Shown: positions 1 through 9,291, counted from the first letter of the stretch. The stretch is DNA of 64,000 bases from Vibrio furnissii CIP 102972 (GCF_000176175.1 NZ_ACZP01000013.1:682001-746000), one strand, 5' to 3'. Notes: generated by a model from the sequence alone, not told the origin. Numbers and translations are program-made.

Positions 1-2
1 AC

Positions 3-1214
3 GTATTGCCTGAATCTTTGGTGGAAGCCAAATCACTGGCTGGCTCAAAGTGTGAACATGCCTGGCGCTCTCAGCGCAAAGCAAACGACTGGGCCGGGTT
101 TGAAAAGAACTGGGCTGAAGTGGTGAAGTTATCTCAAGAAGAAGCACAAATCCGTGCTGAAGCGACGGGCGCCACGCCTTACGATGCGATGCTGGAACTC
201 TATGAACCCGGCACGACGACAGAATCTTTGAACCGCGTGTTCAGCGATGTAAAAAGTTGGCTCCCAGAGATGATCGATCAAGCGATTGAGAAGCAGCGTT
301 CTGAATCGGTGTTAGAGCCGAAAGGCTACTACCCAACACATAATCAAAAAGCGCTCGGCCTTGACGTCATGAAACTGCTTCAGTTCGATTTCGATCATGG
401 TCGTTTGGATGAAAGTGTCCATCCATTCTGCGGCGGCGTGCCTAGCGATGTGCGAATCACAACGCGTTACAACGATAATGAATTCGTGCAATCGCTGATG
501 GGGATCGTGCATGAAACAGGTCACGCACGCTACGAGCAAGGATTGCCAAAGCATCTGACGGGAACCCCAGCAGGTGAAGCGCGTTCGATGGGCATTCATG
601 AATCACAATCCCTGTTCTTTGAAATGCAGTTGGGTCGTAGCCCTGCATTTATCGATCATTTGGCGCGTTTGTCTGCGGATCACTTTGGCGCTCACAATGA
701 CAAAGTGTTTCAAATCGACAACATTCAAAAGCTGTATACACGAGTGAAGAAAGACTTTATTCGTGTGGATGCCGATGAGCTCACCTACCCTGCACACGTT
801 ATTCTGCGTTATGAAATTGAGCGTGATCTGATGAACGGCGCGATCAAACATACAGACGTCCCTGAGCTATGGGACGAGAAAATGAGCGCGTCTTTAGGCC
901 TGAGCACCAAAGGTAACTATCAGAATGGATGTATGCAGGACATTCATTGGACCGACGGTAGTTTCGGCTATTTCCCAAGCTACACCTTGGGTGCGATGTA
1001 CGCGGCGCAATTTATGGCCACCATGAAACAGAGTGTTGATGTGGATGCGGTGATTCGCAGCGGCGACTTATCTCCGATTTTTGCTTGGCTACACAGTAAT
1101 ATTTGGAGCAAAGGTAGCCTATTCACAACAGATGAACTCGTGAAACACGCGACGGGTGAAACACTCAACGCCAAGCATTTCAAAGCGCATCTAGAAGATC
1201 GTTATTTGAAATAA
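3..1214 (+). CDS. M32 family metallocarboxypeptidase, 5' end outside window
   Basis: The frame is open from the left edge, so the N-terminus (roughly 90 residues of a family usually near 490-500) lies upstream. The visible 403 codons carry the M32 zinc motif HETGH at about residues 169-173 (counting from the TTG at base 6), preceded by the family blocks HPF and DVRITTRY and followed by GIHESQS and the E-x2-YPAHVILRYE-type block. M32 enzymes are cytoplasmic, metal-dependent carboxypeptidases that trim C-terminal residues of peptides. The gene ends in TAA and is followed by a strong terminator shared with the convergent receptor gene. Family assignment is secure; the physiological substrate is not known. 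Confidence 0.93.
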   Translation, partial: VLPESLVEAKSLAGSKCEHAWRSQRKANDWAGFEKNWAEVVKLSQEEAQIRAEATGATPYDAMLELYEPGTTTESLNRVFSDVKSWLPEMIDQAIEKQRSESVLEPKGYYPTHNQKALGLDVMKLLQFDFDHGRLDESVHPFCGGVPSDVRITTRYNDNEFVQSLMGIVHETGHARYEQGLPKHLTGTPAGEARSMGIHESQSLFFEMQLGRSPAFIDHLARLSADHFGAHNDKVFQIDNIQKLYTRVKKDFIRVDADELTYPAHVILRYEIERDLMNGAIKHTDVPELWDEKMSASLGLSTKGNYQNGCMQDIHWTDGSFGYFPSYTLGAMYAAQFMATMKQSVDVDAVIRSGDLSPIFAWLHSNIWSKGSLFTTDELVKHATGETLNAKHFKAHLEDRYLK

Positions 1215-1239
1215 ACGTGACATCATCACAACCGAAAAG

Positions 1240-1266
1240 AAAGAGCCGCGAATGCGGCTCTTTTTG
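1240..1266. terminator. Bidirectional rho-independent terminator
   Basis: Arms AAAGAGCCGC and GCGGCTCTTT with loop GAAT, followed by a T-tract on the plus strand and preceded by A residues that give a T-tract on the minus strand. It sits between the convergent M32 peptidase and TonB-dependent receptor genes and can serve both. Confidence 0.9.
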
Positions 1267-1276
1267 TCAACGAGGA

Positions 1277-3394
1277 TTACCACGAATACTGCAATGCGGC
1301 ATTCAATGAACGCCCCGGGTTGTAGTAATTCGCCGTCCCAGAGCCAACGACATACTGTTTATCCGTCAAGTTATGTACGTTGAGCGAGAAACTCGCAGCT
1401 TTGTTGATTCGGTAGGTAAATGCAGCATCCAAGAGCGTGGCGGCTTCGCTTTTGCTGGTGTTCGCCGCATCGAAATAGTAGCTGCCGACATAACGCGCGC
1501 CTAAACCAACATCCATCGAGTTCACTGGCAACGTGTAATATCCCCAAAGCGATGCGGTATGATTCGGCGCACTGGCAAACTCGTTACCTTCCAACGAATC
1601 CCCGGTTCGCGTGCTGCCCCGCACCACGTCCGATTTCATGTATGAGTAGCCGCCAGTGACGTTAAAGTTGTCTGCCACTTCCGCTTTCACTTCAAGGTCA
1701 AAACCTTTAACGCGCGTTTCACCGACCGTCTCACGTTCAATCGTGCCGTTATCTTGCACAATGGCCATGGTGACATCTTTCTTCTTAAGGTCATACACCG
1801 CCGCTGAAATCAGCGCATTGATTGCCGTCGGCGCGTACTTCACCCCCAACTCAATTTGTTCACCGCGTTCCGGTTTCACGCCGATTGACGGTGGCGCTAC
1901 TGATTCCACTTGGCTGATATACGTCGACCACTCTTGAGACACCTTATACGTCAGCGCGGCACGCAGGGATGTTTCAGAGAAATCATCGCTCGTTTCCACA
2001 TCATTGATGTCGCGATTCGATAAATCGAGATAATCATGACGAGCGCCCACGGTTAGAATATAACGGTCATCCAGCGAGAGGTTTTGCTGCACAAAAATGG
2101 ATTTTGTCGTGTAGTCTTGATCGTTCTGACTGTATGGTGCACTAATGGTTGGAGCCCCGCTGTAAACTGGGTTCTCAATATTAATGCTGCTCGCTAAACC
2201 GTACACCGATGAGTCTTGACTCGATGCGTCACGATATTCCAATCCGACCAATGTGCTGCTATCGACGCGCGCAAAACTCACGTCGTACTGCAAAATGGTG
2301 TTCCCAATCAACTCTTTTGAAGTGGTGTCGGTGCCAAAGTAATAACGCGAGAGATCACTCCCCGAGCGCCCTTCAAAGTCATACAAATACACGTAGCCAA
2401 AATTGTCTTTTAAGTGGCTATAACGCAAGTTCCCGCTGAGTTTCAGACCATTCGCGAAGTAATGAGCAATTTGTGCGGTGACATTGGTGCGTTCCACATC
2501 ATGTTTGTTGTAATCCGGTTCGCCAAAAAATCGGCTGCGATCGTACTCTTTATCGAGCGGGTAACCACCGCTGTTGGGTGTGGAATCGCGCCCTAGGTAA
2601 TCCAACATCAATGTGGCAGTGGTATCAATAGAAGGCTGCCACGTGATGCCGCCCATCACAAACTGCGAATTATCTTTGGAATGATCATACTCTAGGTCGC
2701 CGTCTTTCAATTTCGTGGTCACGCGATATGCTAACGTTTGGTCATCATTGAGCGTGTCGCCGAAATCAACGCCAATTTCTTTGTTGTCATACGAACCGTA
2801 AGAGACATAACTGTTGCCAAAGCGCTCAAATTTAGGACGTTTGCTCACGAAGTTAACCGAACCGCCCGGATCCGCTGGGCCAAACAGTGTTGAGTTGGCA
2901 CCGCGAATCACTTCCACACGCTCATACGCGTAAGGATCTTCACGCACACCGCGCATGGATCCTAACGTTAATCCGTCTCGATACGTGGTGGCTTGAAAGC
3001 CGCGAATTTTGAAATAATCGTTTCTGTCGTCCGATCCATAGTAATCGGTAATTAATCCCGGAGAGTATTGCAACACCTCTTCCGTTGTGGTCGCTTGGCG
3101 CTGGTTGATCTCTTTGTCTGTGATCACAGACACCATGGCGGGCGTATCCAACACGCTGGTCGCCACCTTGCCCCCCACCCATAGCTCTTTCGATACCGTG
3201 GTTTCACTATCATCAGAGAGCGACTGCCCATATACAGTGATGGTATTGACACGATAGGCGTCAGTGTCGGTATCACTTGATTGAGTTTGCGCGTAAACCA
3301 TTCCAGAGCACGCCAAAGCTGGCGCATAACACAACATCAAGTATTTAGAATATTGGCCTGATTTGGGCGAAAAAGTACCACTACGATTGTCCAT
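1277..3394 (-). CDS. TonB-dependent siderophore receptor
   Basis: 705-residue outer-membrane receptor expected to import a ferric siderophore using TonB energy. The ATG at 3394 is chosen because AGGA lies about 8 bases upstream; an in-frame TTG at 3442 would add 16 residues but lacks such a site. A signal peptide ends near VYAQ (residue 36), then a TonB-box-like stretch NTITVYG, a plug domain with VSVITDKEIN and the IRGF and VEVIRGANSTLFG blocks, and a 22-strand-type barrel ending in an aromatic residue (SW). It is divergent from a LysR gene and lies beside a complete siderophore ABC operon, so it probably supplies that transporter. The ligand cannot be read from sequence. Confidence 0.93.
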   Translation of the reverse strand: MDNRSGTFSPKSGQYSKYLMLCYAPALACSGMVYAQTQSSDTDTDAYRVNTITVYGQSLSDDSETTVSKELWVGGKVATSVLDTPAMVSVITDKEINQRQATTTEEVLQYSPGLITDYYGSDDRNDYFKIRGFQATTYRDGLTLGSMRGVREDPYAYERVEVIRGANSTLFGPADPGGSVNFVSKRPKFERFGNSYVSYGSYDNKEIGVDFGDTLNDDQTLAYRVTTKLKDGDLEYDHSKDNSQFVMGGITWQPSIDTTATLMLDYLGRDSTPNSGGYPLDKEYDRSRFFGEPDYNKHDVERTNVTAQIAHYFANGLKLSGNLRYSHLKDNFGYVYLYDFEGRSGSDLSRYYFGTDTTSKELIGNTILQYDVSFARVDSSTLVGLEYRDASSQDSSVYGLASSINIENPVYSGAPTISAPYSQNDQDYTTKSIFVQQNLSLDDRYILTVGARHDYLDLSNRDINDVETSDDFSETSLRAALTYKVSQEWSTYISQVESVAPPSIGVKPERGEQIELGVKYAPTAINALISAAVYDLKKKDVTMAIVQDNGTIERETVGETRVKGFDLEVKAEVADNFNVTGGYSYMKSDVVRGSTRTGDSLEGNEFASAPNHTASLWGYYTLPVNSMDVGLGARYVGSYYFDAANTSKSEAATLLDAAFTYRINKAASFSLNVHNLTDKQYVVGSGTANYYNPGRSLNAALQYSW

Positions 3395-3437
3395 TGATTT
3401 AATCCTACTCGACAACTTTCTTTTTATTAATGCAAAT

Positions 3438-3456
3438 GACAATACTTACTATTTGC
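3438..3456 (-). promoter_or_regulatory. Candidate Fur box upstream of the receptor
   Basis: On the minus strand GCAAATAGTAAGTATTGTC matches 12 of 19 positions of the classical Fur consensus by hand alignment. It lies 44-62 bases upstream of the receptor start and within the receptor/LysR intergenic region, where an iron-responsive operator is expected. The match is moderate and untested. Confidence 0.45.
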
Positions 3457-3511
3457 AATTAAATAAATTAATATATCGTTATCGATTGATGCCTAGAGAG
3501 AAATAAAGCGA

Positions 3512-4393
3512 GTGGAATTACGTCATCTGAAATACTTTTTGGCGGTCGCTGAAACACAGAATATTCGTTCAGCCGCGCAAAAGGTTCACGTCACTCAACC
3601 AGCCATATCGAGAAAAATTAAAGAATTGGAATCTGAACTGGGCGTGCAGTTGTTTGATCGTCTGCCGAAAGGATTACGTTTAAATCGTGCCGGCAAGGTC
3701 TACCAAAAAGAATTAGGCGCCGTCATGCGTCAAATTGACGATGCCAACGAGAGAATACGCCAGTTTGCGCACAACGAATATGGTTCGCTTGCATTAGGCG
3801 CGCCTGATTTCGTGTTGTGGGAAGGCGAAATCACTCAGTGTGTGAATCACTTTCGCCATGACAATGCTGAAGTCGAATTGGAAGTGTATTCGGACACGCC
3901 CATGGTACTACTCAAACGTTTGGAACTGGACCAAATTGATGGTGCATTTCTCTATCATTTCTCTGACTTATCTTCGGAATACATCGTTCAACCGGTATCA
4001 CAAGACCGATTGGTGCTTGCCTATCCAACCAGTTGGACAACGGACATCTCCCCTGCCATATCGATTGCATCACTCAACGGGCTCCCTACTGTTCGCTTGC
4101 CAAGAAGCGCCGATCCGTTTTATCACGATTGGCAAGAAGCGTTATTTCAAGAACTGGGTTGGAAGCCGGCAGTGACCCAGTGGGCGCATGGCGAAAGCAC
4201 CATGTTAGGACTGGTGGCTTCAGGTAATGGCGTGGCAATCGTCAATGAACGACATTTCAGCCGCTCATCGAAGCGGATCAAGTACACACCGTTGGATTGC
4301 ATCCCACAAACGACGCCGCTCAATTTTGTGTACAAGAAAACCTCCGACAATCCGTCACTGAAGTCATTTTTAGCCGTATTAAATAGCGAATGA
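3512..4393 (+). CDS. LysR-type transcriptional regulator beside siderophore locus
   Basis: 293 residues with a classical N-terminal winged helix-turn-helix (MELRHLKYFLAVAE, then AAQKVHVTQPAISRKIKELE) and a C-terminal periplasmic-binding-like effector domain. The start is GTG at 3512; AGAGAG lies a little over 10 bases upstream. It is divergent from the TonB-dependent receptor, and convergent with the ABC transporter operon, so it may control receptor expression. LysR proteins commonly regulate the divergently transcribed neighbour; the effector is unknown. No ligand-specific motif was recognised. Confidence 0.9.
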   Translation: MELRHLKYFLAVAETQNIRSAAQKVHVTQPAISRKIKELESELGVQLFDRLPKGLRLNRAGKVYQKELGAVMRQIDDANERIRQFAHNEYGSLALGAPDFVLWEGEITQCVNHFRHDNAEVELEVYSDTPMVLLKRLELDQIDGAFLYHFSDLSSEYIVQPVSQDRLVLAYPTSWTTDISPAISIASLNGLPTVRLPRSADPFYHDWQEALFQELGWKPAVTQWAHGESTMLGLVASGNGVAIVNERHFSRSSKRIKYTPLDCIPQTTPLNFVYKKTSDNPSLKSFLAVLNSE

Positions 4394-4399
4394 ACAGCG

Positions 4400-4417
4400 C
4401 CTTCGCGAATGCGAAGG
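4400..4417. other. Hairpin without T-tract between convergent genes
   Basis: Arms CCTTCGC and GCGAAGG with loop GAAT just after the LysR stop and before the ATPase stop. No run of T follows on either strand, so it is at best a weak or factor-dependent terminator or an mRNA 3'-end stabiliser. Confidence 0.4.
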
Positions 4418-4452
4418 GCTGGTCAGACAAATAAGCGAGCATGGAAGGCGAT

Positions 4453-5262
4453 CTAGGTTTGGGAGTGAAGCTTGTGTCGCCCGATCGGAATCATCATGGG
4501 AATCTGAGAAATAGGGTCAATGATCACGCGATTGTTCAAGCCAAACACCGTGTGTATCATCGCTTCGGTGAGCACATTGTGCGGTGCGCCGTGACGATGA
4601 ACTTGCCCCTGTTTCATGGCCAATAAGTCATCGGAATAACGCGCCGCCAAATTGAGATCATGCAACACCATCACCACGGTAATGCCTCGTTGAAGATTCA
4701 AATCAACCAATAGATCCAACACCTCAATTTGATGGGTCACATCCAGATAGGTCGTCGGTTCATCCAGCAGCAAAATATCGGTTTGTTGCGCAAGCGCCAT
4801 GGCAATCCACACACGCTGTCGCTGCCCGCCAGAAAGCTGGTCAACATCACGGTCAATCAGCGCTTCGGTTTTGGTCATGGCTAACGCATCGGCCACCGCT
4901 TGATCGTCTTTTTCACTCCAGCGAGACATAAAATGATGGTGCGGGTGTCGGCCTCGGCTGACAAGATCCCCCACGGTAATACCTTCCGGCGCAATGGGTG
5001 TCTGAGGCAACAAACCCAGCGTTTTTGCCAGTGTCCGCGTCGGACTGTGATGCACTGACTTTCCATCGAGCAGGACATGCCCTTGCGTGGGCGACAACAG
5101 GCGCGCCAACGTACGTAGCAGCGTCGATTTGCCACACGCATTCGCCCCAACAATGGACGTAATTTTTCCCGGCATGATGTCCAAATTGACATCATTTAAG
5201 ATAGTTTTTTCGCCATATCCAGCAGACAACTGCTCAATCACCAGCTTGTGAGCTATTGTCAC
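4453..5262 (-). CDS. Iron-siderophore ABC transporter ATPase
   Basis: 269-residue FecE/FepC-type ATPase that would power siderophore import from the periplasm. Walker A is GANACGKST at residues 39-47, signature LSGGQRQR at 143-150, Walker B ILLLDEP at 163-169. Walker A is unusual: related importers generally have GPNGCGKST, so both P and the first G after N are replaced by A, but the essential GKST is intact. The GTG start overlaps the permease TGA by 4 bases, indicating translational coupling; this is the last gene of the binding protein-permease-permease-ATPase operon. Confidence 0.93.
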   Translation of the reverse strand: MTIAHKLVIEQLSAGYGEKTILNDVNLDIMPGKITSIVGANACGKSTLLRTLARLLSPTQGHVLLDGKSVHHSPTRTLAKTLGLLPQTPIAPEGITVGDLVSRGRHPHHHFMSRWSEKDDQAVADALAMTKTEALIDRDVDQLSGGQRQRVWIAMALAQQTDILLLDEPTTYLDVTHQIEVLDLLVDLNLQRGITVVMVLHDLNLAARYSDDLLAMKQGQVHRHGAPHNVLTEAMIHTVFGLNNRVIIDPISQIPMMIPIGRHKLHSQT

Positions 5263-6305
5263 AACCCGCCTCCTTTGCGATTCACACGTACGATAAGATA
5301 GATTAAATAAGGCGCGCCTAACGCCCCGGTGACGACACCAACCGGATACCGGTTTGGCAATAAAAACTGGCCGATGTAATCACCTGAGAGAACCAAACAC
5401 GCCCCCACGAAAGCAGAAGGGAGCAACAGCGAGCCATTGGTTTTTATGAGACGTGCAGCGATTGGCCCTGACAGAAAAGCGACAAACGCGATCGGCCCAG
5501 TCACCGCCGTGGCGACCGCAATTAAACCCACCGCACACACCATCACCACCAAGCGCGTTTGGGCAATTTTGATCCCCAGCGCTGCGGCGGTGTCTTCGCC
5601 CATGCGCAGCGCTTCAATGTCTTTGCTGCGAACAAGCAACACCCCACCAAAAACCAACAAGGACAACGTTAACGGCACCGTTTGATGCATCTGTACAGCA
5701 TTGATGCTGCCCGCAAGCCAGCGCATCGCTTCTTGTAAATTCCACGCACTGGCCTGAGACAAAAGATAACTGATAAAACTTTCAATCATCGCCGACACCC
5801 CGATTCCAATCAGAATCAACCGAGTTCCGGCAACGCCATTGTGATAGGAAAGCCCATACACCAGCAGCGCGACCGCCAGCCCCGCGACAATCGAAAACAG
5901 CGCGACCGACATGCCATCCATATTGAGCACGACGATAGCCAATACCGCCGCGGCACTTGAACCCGAGGAGACGCCCACAATGTCTGGGCTTGCCAGCGGA
6001 TTGCGCAGCATGGTCTGAAACGCCACACCAGCCATGCCAAAGCTCATCCCCACCAACAGAGCGACCAGCGCACGAGGCAAACGAAGATACCCGACGGTAA
6101 AGCTGGCACCGGGCACGTGCTGCCCCAATAAAACCTGCCACACTACCGATGGCGGCGTATACGATTGACCGAGTAGCAACGTCAGCCACCACAAACCGAT
6201 GCTCAAGATCACCAACGCGCCCACAATCCACATCCAGCGCCGGGAGCGCAGCATACGAGCCGCTTTCACCTGCGCGAGGATATTGATATTGTTCGATGAT
6301 TCCAT
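5259..6305 (-). CDS. Iron-siderophore ABC transporter permease (FecD/FepG type)
   Basis: 348-residue FecCD-family inner-membrane permease with about ten hydrophobic segments and the family block LRLPRALVALLVG followed by GVAFQTMLRNPLASPDIVG. ATG at 6305 is preferred because AGGGA lies 6 bases upstream; GTG at 6308 immediately before it would create a 4-base overlap with the upstream permease. It pairs with the adjacent permease to form the heteromeric channel. Overlap with both neighbours shows a tightly coupled operon. Confidence 0.93.
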   Translation of the reverse strand: MESSNNINILAQVKAARMLRSRRWMWIVGALVILSIGLWWLTLLLGQSYTPPSVVWQVLLGQHVPGASFTVGYLRLPRALVALLVGMSFGMAGVAFQTMLRNPLASPDIVGVSSGSSAAAVLAIVVLNMDGMSVALFSIVAGLAVALLVYGLSYHNGVAGTRLILIGIGVSAMIESFISYLLSQASAWNLQEAMRWLAGSINAVQMHQTVPLTLSLLVFGGVLLVRSKDIEALRMGEDTAAALGIKIAQTRLVVMVCAVGLIAVATAVTGPIAFVAFLSGPIAARLIKTNGSLLLPSAFVGACLVLSGDYIGQFLLPNRYPVGVVTGALGAPYLIYLIVRVNRKGGGL

Positions 6306-7336
6306 CACAGTTCCCTCACGCGCTGACGACGAACGACCCAGATAAAAAATGGCGCGCCAATAAACGCGGTCACCACACCAACGGCCAATTCACTTGGCCG
6401 TGAGATCAATCGCCCTAACACATCCGACAGCACCAACAAGCTAGCACCGCCCAGAGCGGAGAATGGCAGTAGCCAACGGTGATCAACGCCCACCAATAAT
6501 CGGCAAAAATGTGGGACAACTAAGCCAACAAAACCGATAGGACCACATATTGCCGTTGATGCGCCGCACAGCAATATTGCGCCGAGTCCAGACAGGCCTC
6601 TGGCTAACACGACGTTTTCGCCCAAGCCTGCGGCAAGCTCGTCTCCCAGCGCTAACGTATTGAGTTTTCGCGCCGTCACGATGGTAATCAACAGTCCTAC
6701 GAGGATAAATGGCAGCACATAATGCATCGCTTCGAACGTAGCACCGCCCACGCCACCGACCTGCCACGACCGTACACCACCAGCAATATCGTTACGCGGT
6801 AACACAACTGCAAGCGTAAAACAGGAAAGCGCTGCCGAAGTCGCGGCACCGGCCAACGTTAATTTCAACGGGGTCGCACCGCCGCGCCCCATGGCACCAA
6901 TGGTATAGACAAACAGCGCCGTCACCGCAGAGCCGAGGATCGCCATCCAGACGTAACTCTCCAGCTCGTCGATACCAAACCACGCTAAACCGATCACCAC
7001 AAAAAATGCCGCGCCAATATTGACGCCAAAGATGCCCGGATCCGCCAGTGGATTCCGCGTAATGCCTTGCATTACCGCGCCCGCCAATCCTAAAGATGCA
7101 CCAACAATAGCGGCCAACACCGTGCGAGGAATGCGCATCGCGACCGCTGCTTCCCCCACCGTACGCGTGTGCCCTTGCAGTGCGCCAGTCACGTCAGCCC
7201 ACGACACATCACGCGTACCAAAAGCGACAGACAATAAACACAACCCACACACCACCATCAACAACGTGATAAAAGCAAACACGCGATTAAACCGTGAGTC
7301 GGCGTGAACCGCCGGTTTTGAAGCCGTTCGCATCAT
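6305..7336 (-). CDS. Iron-siderophore ABC transporter permease (FecC/FepD type)
   Basis: 343-residue FecCD-family permease with the conserved MRIPRTVLAAIVGASLGLAG-like block, AVMQGITRNPLADPGIFG, and GFVGLVVPHFCR near the C-terminal half. It forms the channel with the next permease. Two consecutive ATG codons (7336 and 7333) are possible starts; AAGG precedes them and the first overlaps the binding protein TGA by 4 bases. Siderophore specificity is unknown. Confidence 0.93.
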   Translation of the reverse strand: MMRTASKPAVHADSRFNRVFAFITLLMVVCGLCLLSVAFGTRDVSWADVTGALQGHTRTVGEAAVAMRIPRTVLAAIVGASLGLAGAVMQGITRNPLADPGIFGVNIGAAFFVVIGLAWFGIDELESYVWMAILGSAVTALFVYTIGAMGRGGATPLKLTLAGAATSAALSCFTLAVVLPRNDIAGGVRSWQVGGVGGATFEAMHYVLPFILVGLLITIVTARKLNTLALGDELAAGLGENVVLARGLSGLGAILLCGASTAICGPIGFVGLVVPHFCRLLVGVDHRWLLPFSALGGASLLVLSDVLGRLISRPSELAVGVVTAFIGAPFFIWVVRRQRVREL

Positions 7337-8319
7337 TGAACCTTCCGTGCGGCCGCAGCAAGCGCTTCCAGATAGTCATCCAACACCCAAGAAATGGAAA
7401 GCGGTGTTGGGTTTGCAGCCGTCGCCATCGGACCGCTGCCGAGCATGACCATTGCGCCCTGCTCGACCGCTTTCATTTTCGCCATCAGCGGATTGGCAGA
7501 CAGCGGGGCCAACAGCGCTTGACCGCCGTAAGTCACAAACAGGTTCACATCGTCAAACGCGTCGACCTTTTCGATGCTGGCTTCACCGGAAAACTGCCCA
7601 GAGCGGCTCAACTCTTCAACACTACGGGGCGAAACCAATCCTAAATCAGTGAAAAATTTCACCCGTGTGTCGTTGGCGGTATAAAAACGCAGCACGCTCA
7701 GATCCGTTGGGTCAACATGCGTAATAAACATCGCGGTTTTGTTGTGCAGCTCTGGATAATGGGCAACCCGCTGCGCAATATCCGCTTCAATCGTTTGGAT
7801 CAACGCCTCACCTTCACTCGCCATGCCAAGCCCCAAACTGTTGATACGAATCATGCTGCGCCAATCGGTTGCCCAAGGCGCATTGGGGTACGCCACCACA
7901 GGGGCAATCATGCTCAGCGTGTCATAGTCAGCGCGACTTAACCCAGAATAGGCGGCAAGAATCACATCCGGACGTGTAGCGGCAACCGCTTCAAAATCAA
8001 TGCCGTCACCTTCATCGAACAACGTCGGAACAGGCGCGTGCAGTGCATCTAACTTTGCTTTCACCCAAGGTAAAACGCCATCACCATCGTCATCGCCAAA
8101 TTGAGCGGCCGCAAACCCGACCGGCACAATGCCCAACGCGAGCGGCACTTCGTGGTTGGCCCACGCCACTGTCGCGACGCGTGTCGGCTTATGGGAAATG
8201 ATGGTGGTCCCAAAGGCATGGGAAATACGTAATGGATAGTGCGTTGTTTCATCTGCCCAACAAACGCTGCTGGTCAGTGCAAATGTCAGGGTGGTGACGA
8301 TCGCTTTAATCATAAACAT
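7333..8319 (-). CDS. Periplasmic iron-siderophore binding protein
   Basis: 328 residues, FecB/FepB/FhuD-like class III binding protein. A cleavable signal peptide ends near CWA (residue 22); then the typical phrase HKPTRVATVAWANHEVPLALG and RPDVILAAYSGLS. It would capture ferric siderophore delivered by the outer-membrane receptor and hand it to the permeases encoded directly downstream with 4-base overlaps. First gene of the operon; its upstream region has Fur-box-like sequence. A second ATG at 8313 is also possible. Confidence 0.92.
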   Translation of the reverse strand: MFMIKAIVTTLTFALTSSVCWADETTHYPLRISHAFGTTIISHKPTRVATVAWANHEVPLALGIVPVGFAAAQFGDDDGDGVLPWVKAKLDALHAPVPTLFDEGDGIDFEAVAATRPDVILAAYSGLSRADYDTLSMIAPVVAYPNAPWATDWRSMIRINSLGLGMASEGEALIQTIEADIAQRVAHYPELHNKTAMFITHVDPTDLSVLRFYTANDTRVKFFTDLGLVSPRSVEELSRSGQFSGEASIEKVDAFDDVNLFVTYGGQALLAPLSANPLMAKMKAVEQGAMVMLGSGPMATAANPTPLSISWVLDDYLEALAAAARKVQ

Positions 8320-8391
8320 CGGTTTGACTTCTATTTAATGAATTCAGGAATTGATTGCAGAAAAGGCTTTTCGCTCGGTATGATGACTTCG

Positions 8392-8434
8392 ATTATGATA
8401 ATAGAAACCATTAACTGATAGAAGTAACTATCAT
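8392..8434. promoter_or_regulatory. Fur-box-like operator region shared by divergent genes
   Basis: Positions 8392-8410 (GATTATGATAATAGAAACC) match 13 of 19 bases of the Fur consensus by hand. Immediately downstream, 8417-8434 forms an inverted repeat with arms TGATAG and CTATCA around AAGTAA. The pair lies between the siderophore ABC operon and the PPOX gene, so iron could control both directions. Identification as Fur sites is inference. Confidence 0.55.
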
Positions 8435-8476
8435 TTACAAATAGTTCACGACCGATAACAAAAGAGAAAGCATGCG

Positions 8477-9046
8477 ATGAGTCAAATCACGACACTGGAA
8501 CAATTAAGAGCGTTATATCACCTACCGGCGCCTCTGGCTGTGGCCAAGGATCTGCACCATATCGATCAACACACGCAAACCTTTATTGAAAACAGCACGC
8601 TGTTTTTTCTGGCGACAAAAAGTGCCGATGGTTTGTTGGATGTATCACCGCGAGGTGGCGAAGCGGGATTCGTGAAAGTATTGGATGATCAAACACTTGG
8701 ATTTCCGGACAGCCCCGGTAACAACCGGTTAGACACCCTCACCAACTTGCTAACCCATCCGGAAGTTGGCTTACTATTTGTGGTGCCCGGCATCGAAGAT
8801 GTGGTTCGAATCAAAGGTACGGCTTCCATTCATGTGGATGAGGCCATTCGCGAACATTGTTTAGATGGCAAAACCATCCCGAAATTAGTCATTAAAGTGG
8901 CCGTCGAGACCTTATTATTCCACTGCCCGAAAGCATTCATGAAATCGGCAATTTGGAAGGCTGAATCTCACCAAACCCGCGATCTATTACCGTCGCTGTT
9001 AAATATCATTAAAGATCAGCAAAAAGAAAAAGCGCAGCGAAGCTAA
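8477..9046 (+). CDS. PPOX-fold flavin-binding protein
   Basis: 189-residue pyridoxamine 5'-phosphate oxidase-like split-barrel protein; features are FFLATKSADGLLDVSPRGG near residues 43-61 and LGFPDSPGNNRLDTLTNLL, typical of the MSMEG_1061-like PPOX subgroup that binds flavin. It is cytoplasmic (no signal). The gene is divergent from the siderophore transporter and shares its Fur-like promoter region, which suggests an iron-related role such as reduction of imported ferric siderophore, but no catalytic assignment can be made from sequence. ATG 8477 follows a purine-rich AAGAGAAAG. Confidence 0.82.
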   Translation: MSQITTLEQLRALYHLPAPLAVAKDLHHIDQHTQTFIENSTLFFLATKSADGLLDVSPRGGEAGFVKVLDDQTLGFPDSPGNNRLDTLTNLLTHPEVGLLFVVPGIEDVVRIKGTASIHVDEAIREHCLDGKTIPKLVIKVAVETLLFHCPKAFMKSAIWKAESHQTRDLLPSLLNIIKDQQKEKAQRS

Positions 9047-9199
9047 CGTTTATTTTGTGGCTTCATGTTGACCACTGAAAAAATGGAAAAATATAAATTC
9101 CACTGACCATGAATGGCTCATTTTCGTGTATTTGGGCGGCATTGAATACGCGATATATATCGACCCACCTGACTCTTCGGCTCCCCCATACAAAAAAGA

Positions 9200-9234
9200 A
9201 AAGGCGTGGGTAGATTCGTTCTACTCACGCCTTT
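9200..9234. terminator. Long hairpin terminator between convergent genes
   Basis: Arms AAAGGCGTGGGTAGA and TCTACTCACGCCTTT (one G-T pair) with loop TTCGT. A-rich sequence precedes it, so the minus strand gets a T-tract after the hairpin. It separates the PPOX gene from the convergent Cys-motif gene; 9047-9291 otherwise contains no gene. Confidence 0.85.
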
Positions 9235-9291
9235 AATTGAACGGCGGTCATTCACAACAGCGCCACTGCAACTCAGAGTGCTGACTGCGGA

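Noticed and set aside
9151..9162. Palindrome CGATATATATCG
   Set aside because: A 12-bp AT-rich palindrome between convergent genes; too short and with no context to call a site.
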